From Aphidius gifuensis (lineage: Eukaryota > Arthropoda > Insecta > Hymenoptera > Braconidae), in assembly GCF_014905175.1 (NCBI RefSeq), contig NC_057788.1, positions 7,874,001 through 7,938,000 on the forward strand: a stretch of 64,000 bases of DNA, written 5' to 3'. The position numbers and the translations under genes were made by a program. Below, one piece after another: positions 63,277 to 64,000 of this stretch (its first letter is position 1; the number at the start of each line of letters is the position of its first letter). The notes under the pieces are model-generated. The model saw nothing but the letters and a program-made list of their open reading frames with translations. It was not told the origin of the DNA and made no database searches.

Positions 63277-64000
63277 ATTTGAGACATGGTTAACAAGACC
63301 ACCAAATGATTTATCTAGCGTTATATCCACTGTAAATTTTTCATCCATTAAATATGTTCAACATTGTATCAGAAAATCATAGCGCAATCATTATCAATTT
63401 CAAAAAGCACACAATTTTTATAAAAAGCTTTTTTTTTTTCTCTTATCAATTTATTTTTTATTCATTTTTTTTTTATCGACTGAATTTTTATTTTTTTTTT
63501 TTGTTTGTTTGTGTTCTTACAAGTGTCCAAGTTGAACGAAATGGCAAAATGTTAGAAACATTTGTGAACTTTGATACGAATTTTCTGTTGGAACGCGCGA
63601 GAATGAATTCGTGCGAACTTTGTTGTTCTGCCACTTTTCCAACTCTTCCATTCTCTCGACCTTCTAGCTATTTCCTTTTTTTTTTTATTATTTTTTTTTC
63701 CCTCTATTATTATTATTGTTATTTTTTTATTTATTTTTATTGTCAATGTTTTTTAACAAATTCCAATGTCTCCAAAGGGTCACTGTAGAATTGTCTACAT
63801 TGAATTTTACTATTTCTCAAAAGAATTTGACTTTGTGCAGAGATTCAATGAAATATTTAATAAAAGAAAATTAAAAAAAAGTTGAAATATATATTGACAC
63901 TAGTGTCAAAGAAGAAATAAAGACATAAAATGTATAAAACTATTTTTTTTTTTAATTATATAATATATGTTAATGTATATGAAGTTTAAAGTTTAAATTA

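Noticed and set aside
63354..63788. 144-codon plus ORF
   Set aside because: Long Phe/Tyr runs from T tracts make the length uninformative. Only a short middle part is balanced and it has no clear splice sites.

Overview
The window is eukaryotic nuclear DNA, extremely A+T-rich and full of long A and T runs. Its genes are spread over many GT-AG introns. Two genes can be read with confidence, and both point to an insect. The very low G+C content and the mix of compact and very long introns resemble hymenopteran genomes. Aphid-parasitoid braconid wasps are among the most AT-rich insects known, so that group is a good guess, but the sequence does not prove it.

Layout: 1-8.1 kb is non-coding with no gene I can support. 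8.2-11.3 kb is the likely promoter and leader region of the first gene. It contains a cluster of six GGGCCTT words, a G-rich tract and upstream ORFs. 11,328-25,601 (+) is a complete 16-exon, 1164-codon unconventional myosin that I read as the insect class XX myosin Dachs, an atypical myosin of the Fat/Dachsous branch of Hippo signalling. Its 3' UTR may run to a poly(A) signal at about 28.49 kb.

28,556-29,660 is a tandem array of about 123-bp units, each carrying its own inverted repeat, with decayed units out to about 30.15 kb. It is followed by a roughly 635-bp fold-back element at 30.2-30.85 kb. 30.9-36.6 kb is intergenic. 36,736-47,051 (-) holds the last five exons of a syntrophin of the Syn1 (alpha/beta) type, an adaptor of the dystrophin complex. 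It runs towards dachs, so the two genes are convergent. Its PDZ-coding 5' exons were not found. One ambiguous candidate exon lies at 49.6 kb, and the rest probably lie beyond 64 kb. Its introns contain a small inverted-repeat element (40.3 kb) and an isolated coding-like ORF (40.9 kb).

On the + strand, antisense to Syn1 and beyond it, three splice-flanked coding-like segments (43.6, 50.3 and 58.9 kb) have compatible phases. They may be alternative first exons and a shared second exon of an unrecognised gene leaving the window on the right. Another open segment lies at 63.1 kb. In both recognised genes, G+C at third codon positions falls sharply from the 5'-most visible exon to later exons.
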